Shown: in pieces, positions 39,818 through 47,209 of the stretch | Layout of the letters: the number at the start of each line of letters is the position of its first letter | Position numbering within the stretch: position 1 is the first letter of the stretch | Source of the DNA: IGN2 sp964639955 | Lineage (GTDB): Bacteria > Bacteroidota > Ignavibacteria > Ignavibacteriales > Ignavibacteriaceae | Assembly (NCBI GenBank): GCA_964639955.1 | Contig: CAZXGJ010000002.1 | Span: forward strand, 62,001-126,000 | Direction: 5' to 3' | Length of the DNA stretch: 64,000 nucleotides | Notes under the pieces: generated by a model | What the model was told of the DNA's origin: nothing | The model's database searches: none | What the model saw: the letters and a program-made list of their open reading frames with translations, nothing else | Made by a program: the position numbers and the translations under genes

Positions 39818-40810
39818 ATGGATCATAAAGAAACAGCAATTGTAACCGGGGCCAACGGGTTTGTCGGAAGTCACCTCGTCGATTACCTGCTGAAAAAAAA
39901 TTTTAAGGTAAAGTGCCTTGTTAGAAAATCAAGCAATCTTCAATGGTTGAAAGGAAAAGATGTCGAAATATTTAATTGCGGTCTTTTTGATAGAGATGGA
40001 ATCCGCAAAGCTATGGAAGAGGTTAATTATGTATTTCATGTTGCCGGTGTTGTTAAAGCTAAAAACAAAGATGGCTACTTTAAAGGAAATGTTGAAGCAA
40101 CGAAGATTCTCCTGGAAATTGCTGCTGAGAATAGTAATAAAATAAAACGATTTACCTTGGTGAGCAGTCAAACTGTATCCGGTCCTTCGGAAGATGAAAT
40201 TCCTGTGAATGAAATTACCGAGTGTAAGCCTTTAACTACATATGCAAAGAGTAAACTGGAACAGGAAAAACTTGTGCTCGCATACCGTTATAAAATGCCT
40301 GTTACTATTTGCAGGGCACCCGCTATTTACGGGGAAAGAGATACTGAAATTTTTATTTACTTTAAAACTTTCAGTAAGGGATTAACAAGCCTGATCGGGT
40401 TCGATAAAAAAATACTGAGTTTGCTTCATGTGGAAGACTTATCGGCAGGATTGTATTTGGCAGCAACAACAGAAAAAGCAAAAAGTGAAATTTATTTTAT
40501 CAGCTCAGAAAAATTTTATACCTGGGATGAGGTTGGTGAAATAACTTCCAGAGTATTAAATAAAAAAGCACTTAAAATCCGGATTCCACATTTCATAGTT
40601 TTTATAGTAGCAGGTATCGCTCAATTTTTGGCAGTCTTCAGTTCCAAACCAGCAACACTTAATATTGAAAAGGCAAAAGATTTAACCCGTCATGCGTGGA
40701 TATGCGATACATCTAAAGCAATGAGAGATTTAGGATTCCGTCAGAAAGTTTCTATTGAGGAGGGTATTAAGAGAACCTGCGATTGGTACAAAGAAATGAA
40801 GTGGATTTAA
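39818..40810 (+). CDS. NAD(P)-dependent extended-SDR epimerase/dehydratase, CerR-like
   Basis: A 330-residue extended short-chain dehydrogenase. The Rossmann motif VTGANGFVGSHLVDYLL is at about residues 8-24; SSQTVSGPSEDE and the catalytic pair TYAKSK (YxxxK) follow; LLHVEDLSAGLYLAA is the usual downstream signature. A hydrophobic stretch near residues 253-275 suggests membrane contact. Sequences of this type next to SPT include CerR, which reduces the 3-keto group in bacterial ceramide synthesis. The neighbours make this the best guess, but other nucleotide-sugar or steroid-type substrates are possible. It overlaps the convergent cytochrome gene by 4 bases. Confidence 0.82.
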   Translation: MDHKETAIVTGANGFVGSHLVDYLLKKNFKVKCLVRKSSNLQWLKGKDVEIFNCGLFDRDGIRKAMEEVNYVFHVAGVVKAKNKDGYFKGNVEATKILLEIAAENSNKIKRFTLVSSQTVSGPSEDEIPVNEITECKPLTTYAKSKLEQEKLVLAYRYKMPVTICRAPAIYGERDTEIFIYFKTFSKGLTSLIGFDKKILSLLHVEDLSAGLYLAATTEKAKSEIYFISSEKFYTWDEVGEITSRVLNKKALKIRIPHFIVFIVAGIAQFLAVFSSKPATLNIEKAKDLTRHAWICDTSKAMRDLGFRQKVSIEEGIKRTCDWYKEMKWI

Positions 40811-41193
40811 TTGTTTTGTGCACCTTCTCTTATCCAGGTACGAATTCCATCTATATGATTTCGTTTAAGCCATTCACCCGGCGGCATTGGTGGATATGGC
40901 GGAAGTTTTTCTATTGTCCAGACTAAAATGCTGGTACTGTCGCTTCCCGGAAAAACAATAGCTGGATCAGCAACTACTGCAGTCCAGGACGATAAATCAA
41001 CATTTCCCTCTTTACGCTGCGGATTATGGCAGCCAACGCACTTTACTTCAAAAACCGGTGAAATATGCTGTGCATAGCTAACATTCGAGGTTGGCATAAC
41101 CAAATTATCTATTTCTTCCGAGGTTATGGTATCGTCGCAACTTATCCAAATAAATAAACCTGAAATAAATAATATTTTATTAATAAAGTTCAT
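40807..41193 (-). CDS. Monohaem c-type cytochrome lipoprotein
   Basis: A 128-residue exported protein. A hydrophobic segment ends in a lipobox (IWISCDD, Cys at about residue 19), so it is probably a lipoprotein. One c-type haem motif CVGCH lies at about residues 53-57, after ISPVFEVKC, and MPPGEW near residue 105 supplies a likely axial Met. The shape resembles the PSD1-type cytochrome c module. It may carry electrons in the periplasm or on the outer membrane. It ends inside the last codons of the CerR-like gene and has no redox partner adjacent. Confidence 0.83.
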   Translation of the reverse strand: MNFINKILFISGLFIWISCDDTITSEEIDNLVMPTSNVSYAQHISPVFEVKCVGCHNPQRKEGNVDLSSWTAVVADPAIVFPGSDSTSILVWTIEKLPPYPPMPPGEWLKRNHIDGIRTWIREGAQNN

Positions 41194-41301
41194 AATCTTT
41201 TAATTAGTTTAATGCAAAAATCAGATTTTAGTTTTGTCTTTACAACACAAATTTTAATACTTAATAAATAATAAGACTGGTAAATTAATATCAGGCTTAA
41301 A

Positions 41302-41332
41302 TTGACAATCCACTTAAAGATAATTACTTTTA
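41302..41332 (+). promoter_or_regulatory. Bacteroidetes-type promoter of tRNA-Ala
   Basis: TTG (41302-41304), 20 bases, then TACTTTTA (41325-41332), 20 bases before the tRNA. The TTG is part of TTGACA, so a sigma-70-like reading with a poor -10 is an alternative. Confidence 0.5.
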
Positions 41333-41352
41333 CCAGGCGAAAATAATCAAAT

Positions 41353-41425
<73 letters not shown>

Positions 41426-41430
41426 CTGCC

Positions 41431-41459
41431 GGCGTTGAAGATGAAATCAACGCCTTTTT
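41431..41459 (+). terminator. Intrinsic terminator of tRNA-Ala
   Basis: An 8-bp perfect stem GGCGTTGA/TCAACGCC with an 8-base loop, directly followed by TTTTT, 5 bases after the tRNA. Confidence 0.85.
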
Positions 41460-41536
41460 CATTTTCTTTTTAATAATACATTCTTTACTGAGCTTACTTA
41501 ATAAATTTTTTATTACTCCCTTGTTCACTTTATTTA

Positions 41537-42901
41537 ATGAAAATTCTTCCTGTAAATAAATACTACAAAAAGATTCTTAGGGTAGCTTTACCGGCAATTG
41601 CTGGTTTGTCATCTCAAATGGTGGTTTCACTTGTTGATTCGGCAATGGTTGGAAGACTCGATGAAGCGACCTATGCTCTTGCAGCAATGGGAATCGGAGT
41701 ACTTGCTACATGGGCACTGATAAGTTTTTTTTCAAGTTTGGCAACCGGTATTCACGTAATTGTAGCAAGAAAATTTGGTGAAGGTGACTTTATATCTTGT
41801 GGAATTACATTAAATAATTCTTTGCTTGTGGCTATTGTAATAGGAACAGCTGTTGCTTCAGCCGGTGTGTTTTTTGCAGATCCGATTGCTCATCTTTTTG
41901 CTGCTGATGAAATAGTAGGCAATTTTGCCGGCGAATATATATTCTACAGGTTTATGGGGATTCCAATTTTTCTTCTTTCGGTTTCCTACCGGGGATTTTA
42001 CTTCGGCATCAATAAAACAAAGATTTTCATGTTTTCCGGTGTCATCACAAATATATTGAACGTTTTTTTCAATTACCTTTTAATATATGGCTCATTTGGA
42101 TTTCCACGTATGGGATTAGCCGGTGCCGGGCTTGGGTCTACATTGGCAACTTTATTCGATGGTTTTTTTTATACTTCTATTATTTTACTTCCTTCTTACC
42201 AGAAAAAATTCCAGAATTTTAAACACCTGAAGTTCGATGGCAAAATAATTAGTGGAATATTTAAAATTTCATTGCCCGTGTCGTTTCAAAACGTATTTAT
42301 ACTTATTGGCTTTCTTAGTTTTGTGTCAATCACCGGCTTGATTGGAATAATTGAGCAGGCGGCTACTCAAGCTATCATAAGTACATTATTTATTTCATTT
42401 TTACCTTGCTTTGGTTTCGGGATTGCGGTTCAAACTTTAGTCGGCAACAATCTTGGTGCAAAGAAGTTTAATCTTGCAAAGATTTACGGTTTTGAAACGG
42501 CAAAAGTTGCAACAATTTATACAATATTACTTGGATTTATTTTTATAATTTTTCCTCACTACGTTTTGCTATTGATTACCAATGACCAGACGATCATCGG
42601 AACAGCGGTTCCTTCGCTGCGCATAGCGGGTTTTGCCCAAATATTTTATGGTGTGGGAGTTGTTTTAGCCAATGGTTTGCAAGCCGCAGGCCATTCTTTA
42701 TTTGTTATGGTATCTGAGGTGATAACAAATCTACTTGTATTTGTACCGCTGGCATATTTTTTGGGCGTTTATTTGCAACTTGGTTTGGCCGGAGCCTGGC
42801 TGGCTTTACCTGTATACATAGTGCTTTACTCTGGTGTAATCTATCTTAAATTTAATTCCGGCAATTGGTATACAAAAATACCCATCGATGATAAAAAATG
42901 A
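41537..42901 (+). CDS. MATE-family efflux transporter
   Basis: A 454-residue inner-membrane antiporter with about 12 helices in two six-helix repeats. The start LRVALPAIAGLSSQMVVSLVDSAMVGRLDEATYALAAMG and the mid GFGIAVQTLVGNNLGAKK are the two MATE signatures (a conserved Gln, Asp and the GAKK/GA loop). It belongs to the DinF/NorM group that exports drugs or lipid-linked material by Na+ or H+ exchange. The substrate is unknown. It is followed by a small secreted protein gene, with no obvious link to the tRNA in front. Confidence 0.92.
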   Translation: MKILPVNKYYKKILRVALPAIAGLSSQMVVSLVDSAMVGRLDEATYALAAMGIGVLATWALISFFSSLATGIHVIVARKFGEGDFISCGITLNNSLLVAIVIGTAVASAGVFFADPIAHLFAADEIVGNFAGEYIFYRFMGIPIFLLSVSYRGFYFGINKTKIFMFSGVITNILNVFFNYLLIYGSFGFPRMGLAGAGLGSTLATLFDGFFYTSIILLPSYQKKFQNFKHLKFDGKIISGIFKISLPVSFQNVFILIGFLSFVSITGLIGIIEQAATQAIISTLFISFLPCFGFGIAVQTLVGNNLGAKKFNLAKIYGFETAKVATIYTILLGFIFIIFPHYVLLLITNDQTIIGTAVPSLRIAGFAQIFYGVGVVLANGLQAAGHSLFVMVSEVITNLLVFVPLAYFLGVYLQLGLAGAWLALPVYIVLYSGVIYLKFNSGNWYTKIPIDDKK

Positions 42902-42979
42902 ATTAAAACTAAAGTGACTTATCAGAATAACTTAATAAAAAGCCTTGACAATAAGCTTGAAGCAAAATATATTCAAGGT

Positions 42980-43378
42980 ATGAAAACGAGATATTTTTTA
43001 ACATTTGCCATTTTTGCTGTTATTACAACAGTTTATGCCGGAGCTTACCTGGATTATTTCCATGGACGCAGTGAAGGGGAGGATATAAGGCTCGAATGGA
43101 AAACAGGCGAAGAGGTTAACGTGGAAAATTTTGTAATTGAGAGAAAAACACCTCAAAGCACTTTTGTTGAAATTGGTTCGGTAGCTCCGAAAGGCAGCAA
43201 TTCTTACTATTCTTACCTTGATAAATCCGCTTTCAAAATGACAGTCCTTGTGTTTATATACAGACTAAAAATAGTTGATAACAATGGGCAGAATTCGTAC
43301 TCTAACGAAGTGACTGTTTCCCACAACGTTTCCGGGGTAAAAAGAACGTGGGGAAGTATCAAGGCTATGTTCAGGTGA
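42980..43378 (+). CDS. Small secreted FnIII-like protein
   Basis: A 132-residue exported protein. The start MKTRYFLTFAIFAVITTVYAG is a clear signal peptide, so the ATG at 42980 is chosen over a GTG at 42914. The mature part has LEWKTGEEVNVENFVIERK, VEIGSVAPKGSNSYYSYLD and FIYRLKIVDNNGQNSYSN, a beta-sandwich pattern that occurs near the C terminus of many Ignavibacteria/Bacteroidota surface proteins. No type IX sorting tail follows it. The function is unknown. The SpoIID-like gene starts at the stop (GTGA overlap). Confidence 0.7.
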   Translation: MKTRYFLTFAIFAVITTVYAGAYLDYFHGRSEGEDIRLEWKTGEEVNVENFVIERKTPQSTFVEIGSVAPKGSNSYYSYLDKSAFKMTVLVFIYRLKIVDNNGQNSYSNEVTVSHNVSGVKRTWGSIKAMFR

Positions 43379-44655
43379 TTAAGTTCTCTTCAGTTCTTTA
43401 CTCTCAGAATATTAATTATCCCCTAACTAAAAAAAACCTCAAAAAAGCTTTTATTATTTTTGTTTTACTATCGCTTTTACTTATCTCTTGTTCGTCTGCC
43501 AAAAGATTCACAAAAGATGAAATAGAAAAAAACGATCTTTCATCTGTGCGGGTTTTAATTGATGAGACAGAGCTGGTATACCATCTAAGCGTGCAGACGC
43601 CCGTATATTTATTTTCAAATGATAAAAAGATTGCCTTAATAAAACCCGGTAATACAATTGAATGTTCGGGCAGAGGTGAAGAAATTCAGGTAAACATTGA
43701 TGGAAATAATTTTTATTCAGAAGCCTTCTTGCTTCATCCTTCAGAAAATGAAAAGGCAGTTAAATTTAACGGGGTCGGCTATAAAGGAGAATTGAAATTA
43801 GTTAAACTTGGAAAGTCGATAGGAATAATTAATCATTTAAATCTTGAAGACTATGTTAAAGGAGTTGTAGCAAAAGAAATGCCTTCAGGATTAAATTCTG
43901 AAAACATGGAAGCATTAAAAGCCTTTGCCATCTGTGTAAGAACTTATACTCTTAAAAAAATATCCGAACACAAAACTAATTTCGATCTTTATGATGATAC
44001 CAGAGATCAGGTTTACGGCGGATATTCTGCCGAGAATTCTGCCTCGAATACCGCAGTAAATGAAACCAGAAACCTGGTATTGAACTTTGAATATGATTTG
44101 GCAACAATATTCTATCATTCAACCTGCGGAGGACGAACGGAGTCTTCTTTTAATGTTTTTACAAATAATAAATTACCCTACCTGGAAGGTATAGTGGATG
44201 GTGTACCTCCTAACTGCCGGATTTCTCCGAGATTCGAATGGGAAGAAATTTTTAACGGGGAAAATTTGATAAAAAGATTGAAAAAATCTTCTCTCATCGA
44301 CTCAGAAGAGTACAAATTTGAAAACCTTTACATTAACAGCAGGTTTCCTTCCGGCAGAGTAAATGAATTAATCTTTGAGATTACTGACCGGCAAGGAATA
44401 AAAAAAGAAATTTCAGTATTCGGTAATAATATCAGAAGTATAATCGGAAGTGCGGATGCTAAGAACATTCTCTGGAGTACTTTATTCGATATTTCTTTAC
44501 GAGATAATGAAGTAAAAATCAGTGGAAGGGGATTTGGTCATGGGGTTGGTTTATGCCAGTGGGGTGCTATTTCTCTTTCAAGAAACGGATGGACCTGCGA
44601 TGAAATTCTTAATCATTATTTCCCCGGAACGAAAATTGCATCTTTGAATGATTAA
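43375..44655 (+). CDS. SpoIID/LytB-domain lipoprotein
   Basis: About 426 residues. A hydrophobic segment ends in LLLISCSSAK, a lipobox, so it is anchored in a membrane. The SpoIID domain spans about 140-420: NLEDYVKGVVAKEMPSGLNSENMEALKAFAICVRTYTL, DQVYGGYSAENSASNTAVNETRNLVL, FYHSTCGGRTESS and GRGFGHGVGLCQWGA. SpoIID-type enzymes cut stripped peptidoglycan. The start is uncertain: GTG at 43375 forms a GTGA overlap with the previous stop, and another GTG lies at 43348. It overlaps maf by 8 bases, so maf is coupled to it. Confidence 0.87.
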   Translation: MIKFSSVLYSQNINYPLTKKNLKKAFIIFVLLSLLLISCSSAKRFTKDEIEKNDLSSVRVLIDETELVYHLSVQTPVYLFSNDKKIALIKPGNTIECSGRGEEIQVNIDGNNFYSEAFLLHPSENEKAVKFNGVGYKGELKLVKLGKSIGIINHLNLEDYVKGVVAKEMPSGLNSENMEALKAFAICVRTYTLKKISEHKTNFDLYDDTRDQVYGGYSAENSASNTAVNETRNLVLNFEYDLATIFYHSTCGGRTESSFNVFTNNKLPYLEGIVDGVPPNCRISPRFEWEEIFNGENLIKRLKKSSLIDSEEYKFENLYINSRFPSGRVNELIFEITDRQGIKKEISVFGNNIRSIIGSADAKNILWSTLFDISLRDNEVKISGRGFGHGVGLCQWGAISLSRNGWTCDEILNHYFPGTKIASLND

Positions 44656-45226
44656 GACCTCACTTCCCATTTATCTTGCCTCAAAGTCTCCAAGGAGACG
44701 AAAGCTTTTAAAACTAATTGGTATTGAATACCGTACAGTTTCTGTGAAAATAAACGAGAAGATCGCTGAGGGTGAAAATCCAGCTGCCGCAGTAAAAAGA
44801 CTTGCTAATGAAAAATTGCTGCAAGCTTTAAAAAAAATTAAAACCGGTATAATAATTACTGCAGATACAATTGTAGTACTTAATGGAAAGGTGATTGGCA
44901 AACCGAAGAGCAAAAGAGAAGCAGAGAAATTTTTATCTATGCTAAGCGGCAAAGTCCATATAGTTTATACCGGTATATGCGTTTATAATACTTCTAATAA
45001 AAGGAAAAAAATTGATTTGGAAAAAACTGAAGTACAATTCAGAAAAATTGAAAAAGATGAATTAAGAGCTTACGTAACAGGGGGCAGTCCTATGGATAAA
45101 GCAGGAGCTTACGGAATACAGGATGACTTCGGGGCTGTATTTGTAAAAAGAATAAATGGTTGTTATTACAATGTAGTTGGCTTACCACTTACAAAACTTT
45201 ACAACTCACTTAGAAAAATTACCTGA
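44648..45226 (+). CDS. maf: Maf-family nucleoside triphosphate pyrophosphatase
   Basis: A 192-residue house-cleaning enzyme that hydrolyses non-canonical or excess dTTP/UTP-type nucleotides. Motifs: LASKSPRRRKLLKLIGI at the start, ITADTIVV with the catalytic Asp, GKPKSKREAEKFLSMLSGK and GSPMDKAGAYGIQ. The length is normal. It overlaps the SpoIID-like gene and is followed almost directly by the flippase-like membrane protein. Confidence 0.95.
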   Translation: MIKTSLPIYLASKSPRRRKLLKLIGIEYRTVSVKINEKIAEGENPAAAVKRLANEKLLQALKKIKTGIIITADTIVVLNGKVIGKPKSKREAEKFLSMLSGKVHIVYTGICVYNTSNKRKKIDLEKTEVQFRKIEKDELRAYVTGGSPMDKAGAYGIQDDFGAVFVKRINGCYYNVVGLPLTKLYNSLRKIT

Positions 45227-45227
45227 C

Positions 45228-46178
45228 TTGTTTCAAAAGCTAAGAAAAAAAATCTTATTATCGGTTGCCTTTGGAGGTTTGCTTTACCTCGTACTAACCA
45301 TATATGCAGATTACGACCAAGTTATAAAAACGTTTATAAATTTCAACTGGGTTTTATTACCGGTACTGCTGATTCTTTCGATGTCTAATTATTTCTTAAG
45401 ATTTTATAAATGGGATTTTTACTTAAAAGTTATTAACGTTCGTATAAATAAGGTTGATTCGATTTTGGTTTTTATGTCAGGATTGGTGATGAGTGTTACA
45501 CCGGGGAAACTTGGTGAATTACTAAAATCTGTTCTTGTGAAAGAAATATATCAAGTCCCGATCAGTAAAACAGCCCCTGTTATTCTTGCAGAAAGAATTA
45601 CTGATTTTCTCTCACTATTAATTCTTTCCTCAATCGGTGCATTTATTTATGACTTTGGAACAGAAATAACACTCGGCATTGCTTTAATTTTATTTTTAAT
45701 AATTGCACTGATAAGCAATAAGAGTTTGTCTGTATTTTTATTAACGAAGCTGGAAAAAATTGTTTGGTTAAGAAAATATCTGGCAAATATTCATTCAGCA
45801 TATTTAAGTTCTTACCTGCTATTTAAACCAATACCTTTAATTTTAATGACATTATTAAGCCTCTGTGCATGGGGCTTTGAGTGTCTCGGATATTTTTTAA
45901 TACTATTGAACTTCAACTTCGATTCTGGATTTTTTTGGGCATCATTCAGTTACAGCTTCTCTACGATCGTTGGCGCAATTTCCATGCTGCCCGGTGGTTT
46001 GGGTTTAACTGAAGGATCTCTCACTTTCCTGTTGATGCAAAACAATGTATCGAAGGACTATGCGGTAGCCACAACTTTTATAGTAAGAGCTGTTACTCTC
46101 TGGTTCGCAGTTTTTGTTGGAATTATCAGCATAATATTCTATCAGAAAAAATTCGGTAAACTGAAATTAGAATCATAA
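45228..46178 (+). CDS. Lysylphosphatidylglycerol synthase TM/YbhN-type (flippase-like) membrane protein
   Basis: About 316 residues with eight or nine membrane helices. It shows SMSNYFLRFYKWDFYL, VFMSGLVMSVTPGKLGELLKSVLVKE, VILAERITDFLSL and ISMLPGGLGLTEGSL, the signature of the YbhN/AglD/MprF-transmembrane (UPF0104) family, thought to move lipids. The start is uncertain: TTG at 45228 just after the maf stop, or TTG at 45177 inside maf. It ends the run that begins with the SpoIID-like gene; a role in envelope lipid transport is plausible. Confidence 0.85.
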   Translation: MFQKLRKKILLSVAFGGLLYLVLTIYADYDQVIKTFINFNWVLLPVLLILSMSNYFLRFYKWDFYLKVINVRINKVDSILVFMSGLVMSVTPGKLGELLKSVLVKEIYQVPISKTAPVILAERITDFLSLLILSSIGAFIYDFGTEITLGIALILFLIIALISNKSLSVFLLTKLEKIVWLRKYLANIHSAYLSSYLLFKPIPLILMTLLSLCAWGFECLGYFLILLNFNFDSGFFWASFSYSFSTIVGAISMLPGGLGLTEGSLTFLLMQNNVSKDYAVATTFIVRAVTLWFAVFVGIISIIFYQKKFGKLKLES

Positions 46179-46295
46179 CTTAAATTTAATTATCAACTTA
46201 GGCTTGATCAATTTTTAGATTTGCAAAGATATAATACTTATGTGATTTTATCCGGCTAGTTGGTGATTCGTGACATCGTAATTAAGGGGTTTTTC

Positions 46296-46326
46296 TTGAT
46301 TTTCAAGCATACCGGTAGTATATTTC
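46296..46326 (+). promoter_or_regulatory. Bacteroidetes-type promoter of the YtxH gene
   Basis: TTG (46296-46298), 20 bases, then TATATTTC (46319-46326), 31 bases before the ATG. Confidence 0.6.
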
Positions 46327-46356
46327 TGACACAATTTTTATTAAAAGGAGATGCTA

Positions 46357-46776
46357 ATGGGACAAGGTGAAAATTTTAAAAAAGGATTGCTTATTGGGTT
46401 ATTAACAGGTGGTGCATTAGGCGCTGCCCTGGCTCTTCTTTTTGCTCCAAAGAGCGGGAAAGAGCTTAGAAAAAACATCAGAGATAAAGCAGAGGATTAC
46501 CTGGATGAAGCTGATAAGTATATTGCAGAAGCTAAGGACAAAGCTATTGATTTAATTAATGAAGGTAAGAAAAGATCTGAGAAATTAGTTAAGGATGCAA
46601 AAGATAAGAGTGAGCAGCTTTTGAAAGATGCAGAAAAATTGTTCCAGGATGCCAAACATAGGGGCTCCGACGTTATCAATTCTGGAAGAGAAAGTTTTGA
46701 GCAGAAAAAGGATCAAATTAAAAGTGCTATTAAAGCAGGTGTAGAAGCTTATAAAGAAACAAAAAAATCCGAATAG
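46357..46776 (+). CDS. YtxH-domain protein
   Basis: A 139-residue protein with one N-terminal membrane helix (FKKGLLIGLLTGGALGAALALLFAPKSGKELRK region, the YtxH signature) and then a long charged helix with repeated KD/EK heptads, likely a coiled coil. The family is tied to general stress in Firmicutes and is common in Bacteroidota; its task is unknown. AAGGAG ends 6 bases before the second ATG at 46357, so that is the start. It is followed 11 bases later by a DUF948 protein, another membrane plus coiled-coil protein. Confidence 0.88.
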   Translation: MGQGENFKKGLLIGLLTGGALGAALALLFAPKSGKELRKNIRDKAEDYLDEADKYIAEAKDKAIDLINEGKKRSEKLVKDAKDKSEQLLKDAEKLFQDAKHRGSDVINSGRESFEQKKDQIKSAIKAGVEAYKETKKSE

Positions 46777-46787
46777 TTTTTTACTAA

Positions 46788-47171
46788 ATGAGTTTTATTG
46801 AAATTCTTACTGCAGTACTTCTGATACTGGGCTCTTTACTGTGTATAGCATTGATTTTCTATATCGGGAAAATTGCAAGATCAATTCAGCAGGTACAGAA
46901 AAATTTAAGCGATATTACGATTAAAATTGCTCCTCTCCTCTCTTCTTTATCAGAGTTATCTGACAGGCTTTCCGAATTAAGTACTGAAACTCTGTCGCAG
47001 CTTAATGTTTCCAGGAGAATTGTTAATAACGTTAAGGAACGTTTTGATAAAATTTTAGAGCTTGAGGAAAAAATCAGATGGGGAATTGAAGATCCCATCA
47101 CTAAGTTGCTGAACAGTCTGAAAGCAGTTTCAAATGGAATCAGCACTTTTTTCAACCACTTAAAAAAATAA
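46788..47171 (+). CDS. DUF948-type membrane protein
   Basis: A 127-residue protein with one N-terminal membrane helix (about 5-27) and a long amphipathic helix (IQQVQKNLSDITIKIAPLLSSL and onward) as in DUF948 proteins, which often sit beside YtxH genes. It probably forms a membrane-bound coiled coil with the preceding protein. The function is unknown. It is followed 38 bases later by the EF-G-like gene. Confidence 0.82.
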   Translation: MSFIEILTAVLLILGSLLCIALIFYIGKIARSIQQVQKNLSDITIKIAPLLSSLSELSDRLSELSTETLSQLNVSRRIVNNVKERFDKILELEEKIRWGIEDPITKLLNSLKAVSNGISTFFNHLKK

Positions 47172-47209
47172 TTTAACATATCAGAAATAAAAATCACCGG
47201 AGGGACTAA

